The notes under the pieces were generated by a model. It did not search any database. It was not told the origin of the DNA and was given only the letters and a program-made list of their open reading frames with translations. The translations under genes were made by a program, and so were the position numbers. A DNA stretch of 64,000 nucleotides from Pseudomonadota bacterium (lineage in GTDB: Bacteria; Desulfobacterota; Binatia; Binatales; Binataceae), in NCBI GenBank assembly GCA_021324855.1, contig JAJPIG010000026.1, positions 62,001-126,000 of the forward strand, written 5' to 3'. Each line of letters starts with the position of its first letter. The stretch's first letter is position 1. Below, in pieces: positions 36,306 through 45,521 of this stretch.

Positions 36306-39300
36306 CAGGTGGCCCTAATCGCCTCTTGAGGCGCGAGCGCCGTCGAATCGAGCTCTGTGTTCAGCAGCTCGGCGTCGGCTTGCGACAACGCAAAATATCT
36401 CGCCTCGGGATGATGAACGACGAGCGCGCTGACGGAAGCCTCCGGGTCCATCATGAAGCCCTCCGTCAGCCGTACGCCGATATGCCGCGCCGGGTCGAGC
36501 AGTCGGAAAAGCGCAGCCTGGTCCTCGAGCCGCGGGCAGGCCGGATAGCCGAACGAAAACCGCTTGCCTCGATAGCGCGCCTGATGAAGCGCCTTCATCG
36601 TGAGGCCCGGCGGATCGCCGATGCCCCACATCTGTCGAATCTTCAGATGAAGCAACTCGGCGAACGCTTCCGCGCCCTCAAGTGCGAGCACCTGAAGCAC
36701 GTGCGATTTAAGATATTCGCCGTCATCCTTCAACTGCTCTGCGAGTTTGCGGACGCCCGGCCCGACGGTGGTTGCAAACAGACAGATGTAATCGCCATCC
36801 GGAGCGACGAAATCAGCGAGGCAGAGATGTGGCGGAGCGGACTGGCGGCCGAACACCAGCGTTTCGAGACATCGTCCATCGGCGCCATAAATGAGCAGCC
36901 GACGATCATCGGACCGCGCCCGGAAAAATCGGTAGACCGCCCCGGCGCGAATGTCATCGCGCTCGATCATCATGCGTTCGATCGACTGCACGATTCGCCG
37001 TAGTTCAACTGCTTTCGAATCGCCCGCAGCCAACGCACGCTCCGCATCGCGCAGCCCAAGATGGCGCGAATACAGCATCGCCGGATTCACGTATGGGAAA
37101 ATTTCCGCCAGGTCGGAATCCTCGATTACGTGAAGTTCGAGATCGGGAGGAATCGGGATCGTACCGTGTCTGATTGATGACTTCGTGGGCTGCGCGGAGG
37201 TTGCGGCAGTCGTCGCCGGGCGGCCGACCTCGAGCAGGCTCGCAGTCTCACGCTCGAGCCGCGCCGACAGTTCGCCGCGCCGCTTCGGATCCATGATCTG
37301 ATTCGCGAGATCCAGCCCCTGCATCGCATCGCCGGCGTAGGCGACGAGACCGTCGTACTCCGGCGCGATCCGAGTCCGCGTGAAGCGCGATGAAAGCGCC
37401 GCGCCGCCCACCAGCAGCGGGCAATCGATGCCGGCCGCCTTCAGGTCCTGCGCCGTTGAAACCATCATCTGCGCCGACTTGACGAGCAATCCCGAGAGCC
37501 CGATCGCATCGGGATGATGTTCCGCATAGGCGCGGATCAGCTCCTCGGGCGGCACCTTGATGCCGAGGTTGATCACCCGATAGCCGTTGTTCGTCAGAAT
37601 GATATCGACCAGCGTCTTGCCGATGTCGTGAACGTCGCCCTTGACCGTCGCAAGCAGGATCGTGCCCCGTGTCGCGGTCTCGTGCTTTTCCATGTGCGGC
37701 TCGAGATACGAGACGGCCGCCTTCATTACCTCGGCGGACTGCAGCACATCGGCCACGATCATCTGATTGGCGTTGAACAGGCGGCCGACCTCGTCCATTC
37801 CGCTCATCAGCGGACCATTGATGATCGCGAGCGGTTTGCGCTCCTTGAGCGCGAGCTCGAGATCGCGCAGCAGGCCTTCGCGCGAACCTTCGATTACGCA
37901 GCGCGCGAGCCGTTCATCGAGGGTTAAAGCCGGCTGATTTTCGCGCGCGGGTCTTTCGATGCGCTTACGAAAATAGTTCGTGAACGCCGCGAGTGAGTCC
38001 GTGCGCGCCCCGATCAAATTCTCGGCCAGTTCCCGTTCGATGGCGGGAATCGCGGTGTAGGGCTTGAGCGCTTCGACGTTGACGATCGCGAGATCGAGGC
38101 CCGCGGCGACGCAATGGTGGAGCATCACGGAGTTCAAAACCTCACGCCCCGCCGCCGGCAATCCGAACGAAACGTTGGATACTCCAAGCACCGTCTTACA
38201 ACGCGGCAGCGCGTCCTTGATCGCGCGGATACCTTCGATCGTTTCTGCGGCCGAGCCGGTGTAGTTCGCGTCGCCAGTACCGATCGGGAAGACCAGCGGA
38301 TCGAAGAACAAGTCCTCGTCACGAATCTCGAAGCGGCTGGTCAGCAGCGCATGGGCGCGCTGCGCGATTTCGAGCTTGCGTCGAGCGGTTATCGCCTGCG
38401 CCTGATGCTTGTCCTCATCGATACAACCGACGACCAGCGCCGCTCCGTAGGCGCGGGCCAGCGCGACGATCTGCGTGAGGCGCTCGGAGTCAGGGCCCTC
38501 CTCAAGATTGATCGAATTAATCAGCGCCTTGCCTTGCGTGCGCTGCAGCCCGACCTTTACCGCCGCGGGATCGGTCGAGTCGATCATGATCGGCACCCTG
38601 ACTTGGCGCGTCAGGGCGTGCAGGAATCGTCCGAGGTCGTCGCGCTCGTCGCGATCCGGATCCTGCAGGCAGACATCCAAAATCTGCGCGCCCCGCCGCA
38701 CCTGGGCGCGTCCGCTTTCGGCGGCCTCGTCGAACCGGCCGGCATTGATCAGATGCTTAAACCGGCGGCTTCCCAGGACGTTGGTGCGCTCGCCGACCAG
38801 CACGGGACGCGTGCGCTCATCGATGATCAGCGTTTCGGTTCCCGACACGGCGCATCGATGCGGCGCGGCAGCGACGCGCGGCGCGTATCGGCGCGCCATT
38901 TCCGCGAGCATCCGGATATGCTCCGGACCGGTGCCGCAACATCCGCCGACCAGGTTCAGCCATCCGTGTTTGATAAAGCGTTCGATCTTCTCGGCCAAAG
39001 CGGCCGGCGTCTCATGATAATGGCCGTCTTCGTCCGGCAAGCCTGCGTTAGGCACGCACGCGATCGGAAAGCGGCTGATTTCCGCGAGCGTGCGCAAATG
39101 GTCAGTCATGAAATCGGGGCCGGTCGCGCAATTGAGTCCGATCCACATCAGGTTGCGATGAGCCAGCGAGACGTAGAACGATTCAACGTCCTGGCCCGCC
39201 AGCAACGTCCCCATCGTCTCGATCGTGCCCTGCACAGCGACCCCCGCTTCCACCCCGAGCGTGGCTATCGCACGGTCGATCGCGATGAGCCCCGCCTTGG

Positions 39301-39823
39301 CGTTGAGCGTGTCCTGGACGGTTTCGAGCAGCAGGAGATCCGCGCCGCCTTCGAGCAGCCCGAGCGCCTGCTCGTAGTACGCATCGACGAGTTCATCGAA
39401 AGTGATTCCGCCGGTCAGCGACAAACTCTTGGTCGTTGGTCCCATCGCGCCGGCGACGAAACGCGGCCATTGGGCGGTGCTGAAAGCGTCGGCGGTTTCG
39501 CGCGCGATCGCGGCGGCCTGGCGATTGATAGCTCGCGCGCAGTGGCCGAGACCGAACTCAGACAAGACGATCGAGGTCGCGCCGAAAGTGTTGGTTTCGA
39601 TCAGATCGGCGCCGACTTCGAGAAAGCTCCTATGCAGCCTGCGGATCAGATGTGGTTGTGTGACGGTGAGCTGCTCGTTGCATCCTTCATGAACGGCTCC
39701 GCCGAAATCCGCGGCCGTCAATCCGCGTTCCTGGAGCGATGTTCCCAACGCGCCATCAAGCACAAGAATCCGTTCGCGTATGCAGTCAGCCAGCAAGCCG
39801 GCGCGTGATCGTTCTGCGCACAT
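36305..39823 (-). CDS. metH: Cobalamin-dependent methionine synthase
   Basis: 1172 residues in the standard four-module order: homocysteine-binding barrel (about 10-320) with Zn Cys in GLNCATG and GGCCGTGPEHI; pterin-binding barrel (about 335-620) with VGERTNVLGSRRF; cap and B12 domain (about 640-880) with DVHDIGK supplying the axial His; SAM-reactivation domain (about 900-1150) with YRGKRFSFGYPACP. It transfers methyl from 5-methyl-THF to homocysteine. No cobalamin riboswitch was seen in the short 124-base leader. An Lrp-type regulator is divergent. Confidence 0.97.
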   Translation of the reverse strand: MCAERSRAGLLADCIRERILVLDGALGTSLQERGLTAADFGGAVHEGCNEQLTVTQPHLIRRLHRSFLEVGADLIETNTFGATSIVLSEFGLGHCARAINRQAAAIARETADAFSTAQWPRFVAGAMGPTTKSLSLTGGITFDELVDAYYEQALGLLEGGADLLLLETVQDTLNAKAGLIAIDRAIATLGVEAGVAVQGTIETMGTLLAGQDVESFYVSLAHRNLMWIGLNCATGPDFMTDHLRTLAEISRFPIACVPNAGLPDEDGHYHETPAALAEKIERFIKHGWLNLVGGCCGTGPEHIRMLAEMARRYAPRVAAAPHRCAVSGTETLIIDERTRPVLVGERTNVLGSRRFKHLINAGRFDEAAESGRAQVRRGAQILDVCLQDPDRDERDDLGRFLHALTRQVRVPIMIDSTDPAAVKVGLQRTQGKALINSINLEEGPDSERLTQIVALARAYGAALVVGCIDEDKHQAQAITARRKLEIAQRAHALLTSRFEIRDEDLFFDPLVFPIGTGDANYTGSAAETIEGIRAIKDALPRCKTVLGVSNVSFGLPAAGREVLNSVMLHHCVAAGLDLAIVNVEALKPYTAIPAIERELAENLIGARTDSLAAFTNYFRKRIERPARENQPALTLDERLARCVIEGSREGLLRDLELALKERKPLAIINGPLMSGMDEVGRLFNANQMIVADVLQSAEVMKAAVSYLEPHMEKHETATRGTILLATVKGDVHDIGKTLVDIILTNNGYRVINLGIKVPPEELIRAYAEHHPDAIGLSGLLVKSAQMMVSTAQDLKAAGIDCPLLVGGAALSSRFTRTRIAPEYDGLVAYAGDAMQGLDLANQIMDPKRRGELSARLERETASLLEVGRPATTAATSAQPTKSSIRHGTIPIPPDLELHVIEDSDLAEIFPYVNPAMLYSRHLGLRDAERALAAGDSKAVELRRIVQSIERMMIERDDIRAGAVYRFFRARSDDRRLLIYGADGRCLETLVFGRQSAPPHLCLADFVAPDGDYICLFATTVGPGVRKLAEQLKDDGEYLKSHVLQVLALEGAEAFAELLHLKIRQMWGIGDPPGLTMKALHQARYRGKRFSFGYPACPRLEDQAALFRLLDPARHIGVRLTEGFMMDPEASVSALVVHHPEARYFALSQADAELLNTELDSTALAPQEAIRAT

Positions 39824-39947
39824 GTTGATTGTAAAAGATGTTGCGCGCGCCGGCCGGTTGCGTCAACGAGCAGAAGTTGCAAAGATTCCCATAAAACGGT
39901 CTCATATTGGAAGAAATCAATTATTTTGACGAGTTATTTAGCTGATT

Positions 39948-40415
39948 ATGCCAAGACAGACCCTCGACTCGATCGACATCAAGATCCTTCAGCGGTTGCA
40001 GGAGGATGCCGCCATCCCTAACGTGACGCTCGCGCGCAAGGTTGGATTGTCGCCGTCACCTTGTCTGCGCCGTGTGCAATTACTCGAAGAGCGGGGCGTT
40101 ATTCGCCAGCGTGTCACGCTCCTGGATCCCGCCGCGGTCGGACTCGGGATGAATGTTTTCGTGCAGGTGACGCTCGAGCAGCAGACCGAGCGCACGCTGC
40201 AGCAGTTCGAGAAGAAGATCGCAGAATATCCAGAGGTGCTGGAGTGCTACCTGATGACCGGCGAGGCTGACTATTTGCTGCGCGCCGTCCTGCCCGACAT
40301 GGAATCCTTCGAACGGTTCGTGGTTGACCGCCTGACGCGGATCGCAGGCGTGGCTCGCGTCCGCTCAAGCTTCGCGATGAAACAGGTGAAGTACACGACG
40401 CGTCTGCCGCTCTAG
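39948..40415 (+). CDS. Lrp/AsnC family transcriptional regulator
   Basis: 155 residues: an N-terminal winged helix ([15 protein letters not shown], then [25 protein letters not shown]) and a C-terminal RAM effector domain ([16 protein letters not shown]). It is divergent from metH across an A/T-rich 124-base region and convergent with the dioxygenase at 40430. By position it could regulate metH-metF, as Lrp proteins often act on a neighbouring divergent gene; the effector is not known. Confidence 0.94.
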   Translation: MPRQTLDSIDIKILQRLQEDAAIPNVTLARKVGLSPSPCLRRVQLLEERGVIRQRVTLLDPAAVGLGMNVFVQVTLEQQTERTLQQFEKKIAEYPEVLECYLMTGEADYLLRAVLPDMESFERFVVDRLTRIAGVARVRSSFAMKQVKYTTRLPL

Positions 40416-40429
40416 CCGGCTGGCGTGCC

Positions 40430-40993
40430 TCACGCCCATTCACGAGCGCGGGCCGGGTCCCAGTGCTGAATTTTGGTCGGGTCCGGCAGGATGGCGCCGC
40501 AATCCTTGCAGGTGCGCAGATTTTCATCCGCGTTGAACGCCTCGATCACATCGCGGATGCCCTTCTCGATGTCGTCGCACCAGAAATCGCGTTGGTAGAG
40601 CCGCTTGCTGCAGGACGGGCAGAACCACGCGATGCCGTCGAGTTCCGTCGGCTGACGCGGCCGCTCGACCACCAGCCCGATGCTGCCCGGCGGCCGCCGC
40701 GGGGAATGATAGACCCGCTTCGGCAGCAGGAAGAGTTCGCCTTCGCCGATGCGGATGCGCTGCTCGCGGCCGTTCTCGATGACGTGGAGAAAGATGTGAC
40801 CGTGAATCTGGTAGAAGATCTCGTCGAACGGATCGATATGAAAATCGTTGCGCGCGTTTGGCCCCTTGATGATCTGGAAGATGAAGTCGGAGCCCTTGAA
40901 GACTTCCCTGTTGCCGATGGCTCCCAGCGCGCGCGGCAGATGCTCTTCGATCCATGATTGCAGTCCGAAGGGCGCCTTGATTTTGTCCGGCAT
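40430..40993 (-). CDS. 3-hydroxyanthranilate 3,4-dioxygenase homologue (copy 2)
   Basis: 187 residues, the same cupin family as the gene at 9202. Iron ligands H52, E58 and H96 are present in FHIDPFDEIF and VYHSPRRPPG; the rubredoxin-like cysteines are CPSC and CKDC. It differs from copy 1 in its N-terminus and in a charged tail (HWDPARAREWA), so a different substrate is possible. The ATG at 40993 has AAGGAAGG 10 bases upstream; the longer frame upstream is unsupported. Convergent with the Lrp regulator. Confidence 0.9.
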   Translation of the reverse strand: MPDKIKAPFGLQSWIEEHLPRALGAIGNREVFKGSDFIFQIIKGPNARNDFHIDPFDEIFYQIHGHIFLHVIENGREQRIRIGEGELFLLPKRVYHSPRRPPGSIGLVVERPRQPTELDGIAWFCPSCSKRLYQRDFWCDDIEKGIRDVIEAFNADENLRTCKDCGAILPDPTKIQHWDPARAREWA

Positions 40994-41465
40994 GTGGGAT
41001 CGACCTTCCTTCGCCGCTTGCAATCCGGGACAGCCCGAAGCCCGTTGCGGCCTTGTCATCACCGTTATATAGCCCAACGATCTCCGTCGACAATTGGAAG
41101 ACCGGCATTTGCGCGCGGAGCGATCGTGCTCAGCTTGCCGTCGATGTTCAAGAGCGCCGCTTTAGTCCGGGTCGAGCGAATAACTTCGCTGGGTTGCCGA
41201 GTTCGATTTGCATTTCGAATTCTCACCGGGGACCTGTCTAAGATTCTTTCACGGTGCTAAGAAACATTCAGCAGCATCGAGGGCATTGACGCTCAAGGAG
41301 CGCAAAGGGGATGACTATGGAGTCCTCGCTCTGGCCAACACGCGTTCGCTGTTGCGGGAAGCTGCGCAGCCCACCTCGGATTAATCCCGGGCCTTCGTGA
41401 CGGATCGTGCGAGGCGCAACGAAATCGACCAGGCCAAAAACTTAACATGCAGGAGGGATCGGGCG
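40994..41465. other. Gap between copy-2 dioxygenase and DUF1329 gene
   Basis: 472 bases. Divergent promoters are expected. A 32-codon frame at 41286-41384 (TTG start) reads TLKERKGDDYGVLALANTRS and looks protein-like, but it is short and lacks a well-spaced ribosome site; it may be a gene remnant. Nothing else is supported. Confidence 0.45.
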
Positions 41466-42809
41466 ATGGCTATCCCGACCAGTTCATGGATGCGAAATCG
41501 TTTTGTCCGAAGCTGCTTGCTAGCCCTGTCGATAATTGCGTTTGCGATCGTGCTGGCCTCGGGCGGCGCGCTTTGCGCGGAGAACGGGGAGCTGCAGTCG
41601 CCGGTACCGCCAGGGACTGAGATCACACCGCAAAACTGGCAAAACTATCAGCAGTATATGACTGCCGGGATGGCGGCGCTGTTTTCCGGAAAGTATTTCT
41701 GGAAGTTCCCGCCGGACTTCAAGATGGTGATTGCCCCGACGACCAACTACAGCTTTCCGAAGCTGTTCCTGCAGCACACTGAGCAATACAGCAAGCAGGT
41801 AAATATCGTTAACCTTCCCGATGGACGGCGCACGATAAAGGGCTACGTGGCAGGACTGCCGTTTCCCAATCCAACCGATCCGCTCAAGGGCTGGAAACTC
41901 CTGGTTGACGACTGGTACACGTACGCGCCCCGGGTCATCTGTGCGCCGCAGTCGTTCATCTACAATCAGGATCGCTTCTACAACCGCTACTTTCTCCATC
42001 AGGTCTGGGTAATTCGGAAGTTCAGTCACATTTCCGATCCGGGCGCCCCGATTTTTGATCCGCGCGGCCCGGGAACCGAGTTGTTCGAGTACACGCAAAT
42101 CCTGGCTCCCGAGCAAATCCGCTACCTGACCGTGCTGACGGTCTACTACGACGACATCTCCAAGCCGCAGGACACCTTCCTTTTCATTCCTGCGCTGCGT
42201 CGTTCATTGCGTCTGTCGACGGCCGCGCGCTGCTCACCGTTCAACGGCAGCGACTACATTTACGACGATACACGGCACGGTAATTTCAACGGGAATCTGA
42301 CCTTGTTTGACGCCGACTACCTCGGCGAGCGGATGATGCTCGAGCAGGCGCCGCGAGTTTCCAACGACGCCCAGGTGCTTAACAACCTCAACAACTATTA
42401 CCAGCCGCTGCTGGTTCTGAAGCCGCAGTTTGGCGCCTGGGAGATTCGCAAGACCTGGGTGATCAACGTTCACCCGATTCCCAGCTACGCCAAAGGCTAT
42501 TGCATCAGCAAGCGGATACTGTTTATCGACCAGCAGGCTTACTCAGCTTCCCTGGTCGACCGTTACGACGTCAACGGCAAGCTTTGGAAGCCGGGCTGGG
42601 GCGGCGAAGCGATTTTCAACGTGCCGGGCATCGGCCGGGTCTGGACCAACGGCGGTTATGCGGTGATCTATGACCTGCAGGCTCAGCACATGGGCTGGGT
42701 GTCGCTCGCCTTCGCGGGCAATCAGGACTGCCGGAACGTCGATGGTGTCGACTACACCAACATCGAGCACTTTTCGAGCCTGTCGGCACTCGCGTCGATC
42801 ATGCGCTAG
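41466..42809 (+). CDS. DUF1329 family exported protein
   Basis: 447 residues: a basic N-terminus, hydrophobic segment LALSIIAFAIVLASGG with signal cleavage near LCAEN, then a large beta-rich domain. Conserved features of DUF1329 are visible: PPGTEITPQNWQNY-like start, KGYVAGLPFPNP, QDTFLFIPALRRSLRLS and GNLTLFDADYLGER. DUF1329 proteins resemble outer-membrane lipoprotein carriers and often sit near aromatic or lipid catabolism genes. The start at 41466 has GGAGGGA eight bases upstream. Confidence 0.9.
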   Translation: MAIPTSSWMRNRFVRSCLLALSIIAFAIVLASGGALCAENGELQSPVPPGTEITPQNWQNYQQYMTAGMAALFSGKYFWKFPPDFKMVIAPTTNYSFPKLFLQHTEQYSKQVNIVNLPDGRRTIKGYVAGLPFPNPTDPLKGWKLLVDDWYTYAPRVICAPQSFIYNQDRFYNRYFLHQVWVIRKFSHISDPGAPIFDPRGPGTELFEYTQILAPEQIRYLTVLTVYYDDISKPQDTFLFIPALRRSLRLSTAARCSPFNGSDYIYDDTRHGNFNGNLTLFDADYLGERMMLEQAPRVSNDAQVLNNLNNYYQPLLVLKPQFGAWEIRKTWVINVHPIPSYAKGYCISKRILFIDQQAYSASLVDRYDVNGKLWKPGWGGEAIFNVPGIGRVWTNGGYAVIYDLQAQHMGWVSLAFAGNQDCRNVDGVDYTNIEHFSSLSALASIMR

Positions 42810-42824
42810 AGTGCACTTCCGCAT

Positions 42825-42861
42825 GGAGCGGGCCGAATCCAATTTTGATTTGGCCCGCTCC
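42825..42861 (+). terminator. Hairpin after DUF1329 gene
   Basis: A perfect 10-bp outer stem GGAGCGGGCC/GGCCCGCTCC extended by AATC/GATT inside, beginning 16 bases after the stop. It is followed by a short CTTT rather than a T run, so termination would be weak or Rho-assisted. Confidence 0.6.
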
Positions 42862-42972
42862 GGCCGCTTTCCTCGATGACTCCGCCGGCGCCTATCGGGC
42901 GCTGACGCTGCCAAAACGGTGAAATGCCCCATTGACGGCTTCGTTATAGATCGCGCAAGCTCTGAAATCTGC

Positions 42973-44172
42973 ATGAATATCGCATCACGAACCAAATGCG
43001 TGACACGCGAACAGGCGCATCGGCGGGCCTGCGAGCTTGCCGAATTCATCGCGCCGCGCGCGGTCGAAACCGAGGAGAGTCGGCGGGTGGCCGCCGATGT
43101 CGTGACTCGGATTGTGGATTACGGCCTCGTCGAGGCGCTGGTGCCGAAGCGTTGGGGCGGCGCGGGGCTCGATTGGGACACGCTGCTCGACACTTCCGCC
43201 GAGGTTGGCAAGGTGTGCGGCTCGACGGCGTGGTGCTTCTCGTTTTTCCTCGGACACGCCTGGCTCGTCGGACAATTCAGTGAAGTCGTCCAGAAAAAAA
43301 TCTGGGGACCTGATCCGCGTACCCTGGTCGGCACCAGCTTCGCCCCGGGCGGCAAAGCGATACGCGTCGCCGACGGCTATCGTCTCTCCGGCCGATGGAG
43401 CTGGGCGAGCGGAATCGATCACTGCGAATGGGCCGTGCTCTCCGCAATCGTTCCGTCTGACGTGCCGTCGGCTCAGCCTTCGATGATGCTATTCATGCTC
43501 CCCCGCAGCGACTACCGGATCGAAGACGTCTGGCGCTCGGCCGGGATGCGCGGGACGGGCAGCAATGATGTGATCGTCGACGGCGCGATGATACCGGGGG
43601 ATTTCGCGATTCCATTTGCCGATTTGCTCGAAGGCCGCGCGTGCGGAACGGAGCTGAATCGCGAACGTTTCTGGCGGACGCCTTTCGTCTGCGGTTTTCC
43701 GCTGCTCCTGATCGGCCCCGCGCTCGGAATCGCACGCGGCGCATACAACTACTTCGTCGACTGGATGAAGGTGAAAGCGAACGCTTATACGGGCGTGAGC
43801 CTCGCCGGTTCTACTCCGCTGCAAATCCGGATCGCCGAATCGTCCGCCGAGATCGATGCGGCTGAGCTGATCATCGAGCGCGCTGTGGAACGAATGGCAG
43901 CGGTCGATGCGGACGAGCTCCGATCGGTGCCGTTTCGCGCGCGCAACTATCGCGATTACGTGCTCGCGTCGCAGATGCTCGTGCGGGCGGTCGACCGGAT
44001 GTTCGCGGTCGCGGGCGCACGATCATTCTTGAGCGCGAATCCGATGCAGCGCCATTGGCGCGACATCCATACGATCACGTCACACATCGGGCTGACCGCG
44101 GATCCGATCTATGAGACTTTCGGACGTCTCGAACTGGGACTGCCTCTGAACAGCCGCAATCCGATGTACTGA
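42973..44172 (+). CDS. Acyl-CoA dehydrogenase-fold flavin monooxygenase (HsaA-like)
   Basis: About 399 residues with an acyl-CoA dehydrogenase fold. GTSFAPGG and YRLSGRWSWASG follow the usual flavin-binding pattern, and the C-terminus HWRDIHTITSHIGL resembles the HsaA/HpaB-like two-component monooxygenases rather than true dehydrogenases (no catalytic Glu base seen). Such enzymes use reduced flavin from a separate reductase to hydroxylate phenols. An ATG at 42919 would add 18 residues; 42973 begins closer to the conserved part. Convergent with the gene at 44189. Confidence 0.86.
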   Translation: MNIASRTKCVTREQAHRRACELAEFIAPRAVETEESRRVAADVVTRIVDYGLVEALVPKRWGGAGLDWDTLLDTSAEVGKVCGSTAWCFSFFLGHAWLVGQFSEVVQKKIWGPDPRTLVGTSFAPGGKAIRVADGYRLSGRWSWASGIDHCEWAVLSAIVPSDVPSAQPSMMLFMLPRSDYRIEDVWRSAGMRGTGSNDVIVDGAMIPGDFAIPFADLLEGRACGTELNRERFWRTPFVCGFPLLLIGPALGIARGAYNYFVDWMKVKANAYTGVSLAGSTPLQIRIAESSAEIDAAELIIERAVERMAAVDADELRSVPFRARNYRDYVLASQMLVRAVDRMFAVAGARSFLSANPMQRHWRDIHTITSHIGLTADPIYETFGRLELGLPLNSRNPMY

Positions 44173-44188
44173 CGCGCCGCCCGCCAAC

Positions 44189-44863
44189 CTACGCTGGCAG
44201 TTCGAAGCCCTTCCAGAACTGGCGCATCATCAGGCGCGCCTCTGAGAGAAAATCCTCTTCGCGGCCGGTGCCGACCACCAGCCGCTCGATCAGATCGTGG
44301 CCGGATTTGCCATGTTCCTTGTCAGCCTCGTAATGGACCGACAGGAAACGCAGATGCTTCGGATCGATATGATAATGATGCTGCAGGCCCTCGTAGAGCA
44401 TCAAATAAGCTTCGACTTCCATCTCTTCGAGCAGGCCCGATGCGCCCATGAAGCGCGGTTTGACGCGCCGGAGCCGATGCAGCAGCGCATTCATCATGCG
44501 CGCATCCGCGCTCGGGTGTGATTCGATGAGTTCCCGCCGCGGCAAGCCGAGGCCGCCCTCCCATAGCTCGAACAATAGCTCGAGATGGCCCGCCGAGTTG
44601 CTGTAGACCCCGAGCGCCTCCTCGGCAAAGTTCGCCGCACGAACGCGCGCCGCTTCCGGATCGATTTCGCGCATTCGCAGATAGCTCTCGGCGCCGAACA
44701 GGTCGGCGTCTCTGACCGTCATCTCGTAATGCTGGATGGGATAATGCTTAAGCTGCTCGCGGGTCGCTTTGCCGTTGTAGACGAGCTGCATGTAGGGATG
44801 CTTGTCCAGCTTGAATTCTGACGCGAGCTTGTCGATTTCCCTTCGGAACGTCGCGGCATCCAT
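44189..44863 (-). CDS. Haem-oxygenase-like / TenA-PqqC superfamily protein
   Basis: 224 residues, all-helical. Conserved features of the haem-oxygenase-like diiron oxidase family appear: FAEEALGVYSNSAGHLELLFELWEG for first ligands, EVEAYLMLYEGL for the next Glu, and HYEADKEHG giving a His-x3-Asp-x2-His set like that of CADD. It may therefore bind iron and act as an oxidase or oxygenase; TenA (thiaminase) and PqqC are alternatives. No ThiC or Pqq genes are nearby. Convergent with the flavin monooxygenase. Confidence 0.78.
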   Translation of the reverse strand: MDAATFRREIDKLASEFKLDKHPYMQLVYNGKATREQLKHYPIQHYEMTVRDADLFGAESYLRMREIDPEAARVRAANFAEEALGVYSNSAGHLELLFELWEGGLGLPRRELIESHPSADARMMNALLHRLRRVKPRFMGASGLLEEMEVEAYLMLYEGLQHHYHIDPKHLRFLSVHYEADKEHGKSGHDLIERLVVGTGREEDFLSEARLMMRQFWKGFELPA

Positions 44864-45473
44864 GGCGCACCTCGCTGGGTTTCCCGATTGCCTGCTGGCC
44901 GAACTATTTGCCTGAGAATGACTATTCCCGGTTTATGATGTCAAACGTGAAATTTTTAAGGCTGAGCCCCGTCGATCCGTTGCAGCTTGCCGTTAAACCG
45001 ACCGGCATCATTTCTCCATGCGTCTTATCAGCCAAATGCCGAGAATCGCCGAACTAACATGACTTCCAAAGCGAAAAGATCGCGCCGCGGTACATCGCCG
45101 CCGACGATTGGAACGAGGTTTCCGACCGCATCCCGGAACTTCTGCTCTACTGGTTGCTTCTAATCGTCCGGCGACTAAGCGGCCCAAGCTGTGTATAGGC
45201 CCAATAATGCGAAATAGCGATGCGGCTTTGAGACACAAGATGTGGTCACGGCGCTACAGTCCCATTTATTAGCTTAATTCTGCGGCGACATAAGAGAGGT
45301 TGGCGTGTCCGCACAACATTAATTCAGTGTCGCTTTATGCCGATTTCGCTGCCAAAAGGGGTCGCAGCGTGCTAGGATCTGTACGCCTGCCGACATCCCG
45401 CAACGGTTGTGTATGGTCGCCGTCCGATGGCATGGCAGTTGGATCAGACTTTCAGCGGACGGAAGGAGGAGAG
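44864..45473. other. Large gap with a possible gene remnant
   Basis: About 610 bases with no supported intact gene. The frame 45058-45198 (plus strand) reads IAPRYIAADDWNEV then SDRIPELLLYW and ends at TAG without any start codon; its composition is protein-like, so it may be a decayed fragment. A/T-rich promoter-like DNA lies at 45265-45300. The end of the region carries the strong ribosome site of the leader peptide. Confidence 0.45.
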
Positions 45474-45521
45474 ATGCTCCGTCTCAGTCTGAGTACTTGC
45501 TCCAACGCAAAGGTAAGTTGA
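45474..45521 (+). CDS. 15-residue leader peptide coupled to the response regulator
   Basis: A very strong ribosome site GGAAGGAGGAGAG (45461-45473) is followed directly by ATG and 15 codons (MLRLSLSTCSNAKVS). The TGA overlaps the regulator ATG by one base (TGATG). The regulator itself has only a weak AAGGT ribosome site, so its translation is probably coupled to this peptide. The peptide is Ser/Leu-rich and not a run of one amino acid, so classical attenuation is not evident. Confidence 0.55.
   Translation: MLRLSLSTCSNAKVS

Noticed and set aside
38114-39808. 564-codon plus-strand frame opposite metH
   Set aside because: Composition is Arg/Asp/Gln-rich with no motifs. MetH is certain on the minus strand, so this is a shadow frame.
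39824-39947. Cobalamin or SAM riboswitch upstream of metH
   Set aside because: Only 124 bases, no B12-box-like core or SAM-type stem; A/T-rich divergent promoter DNA fits better.
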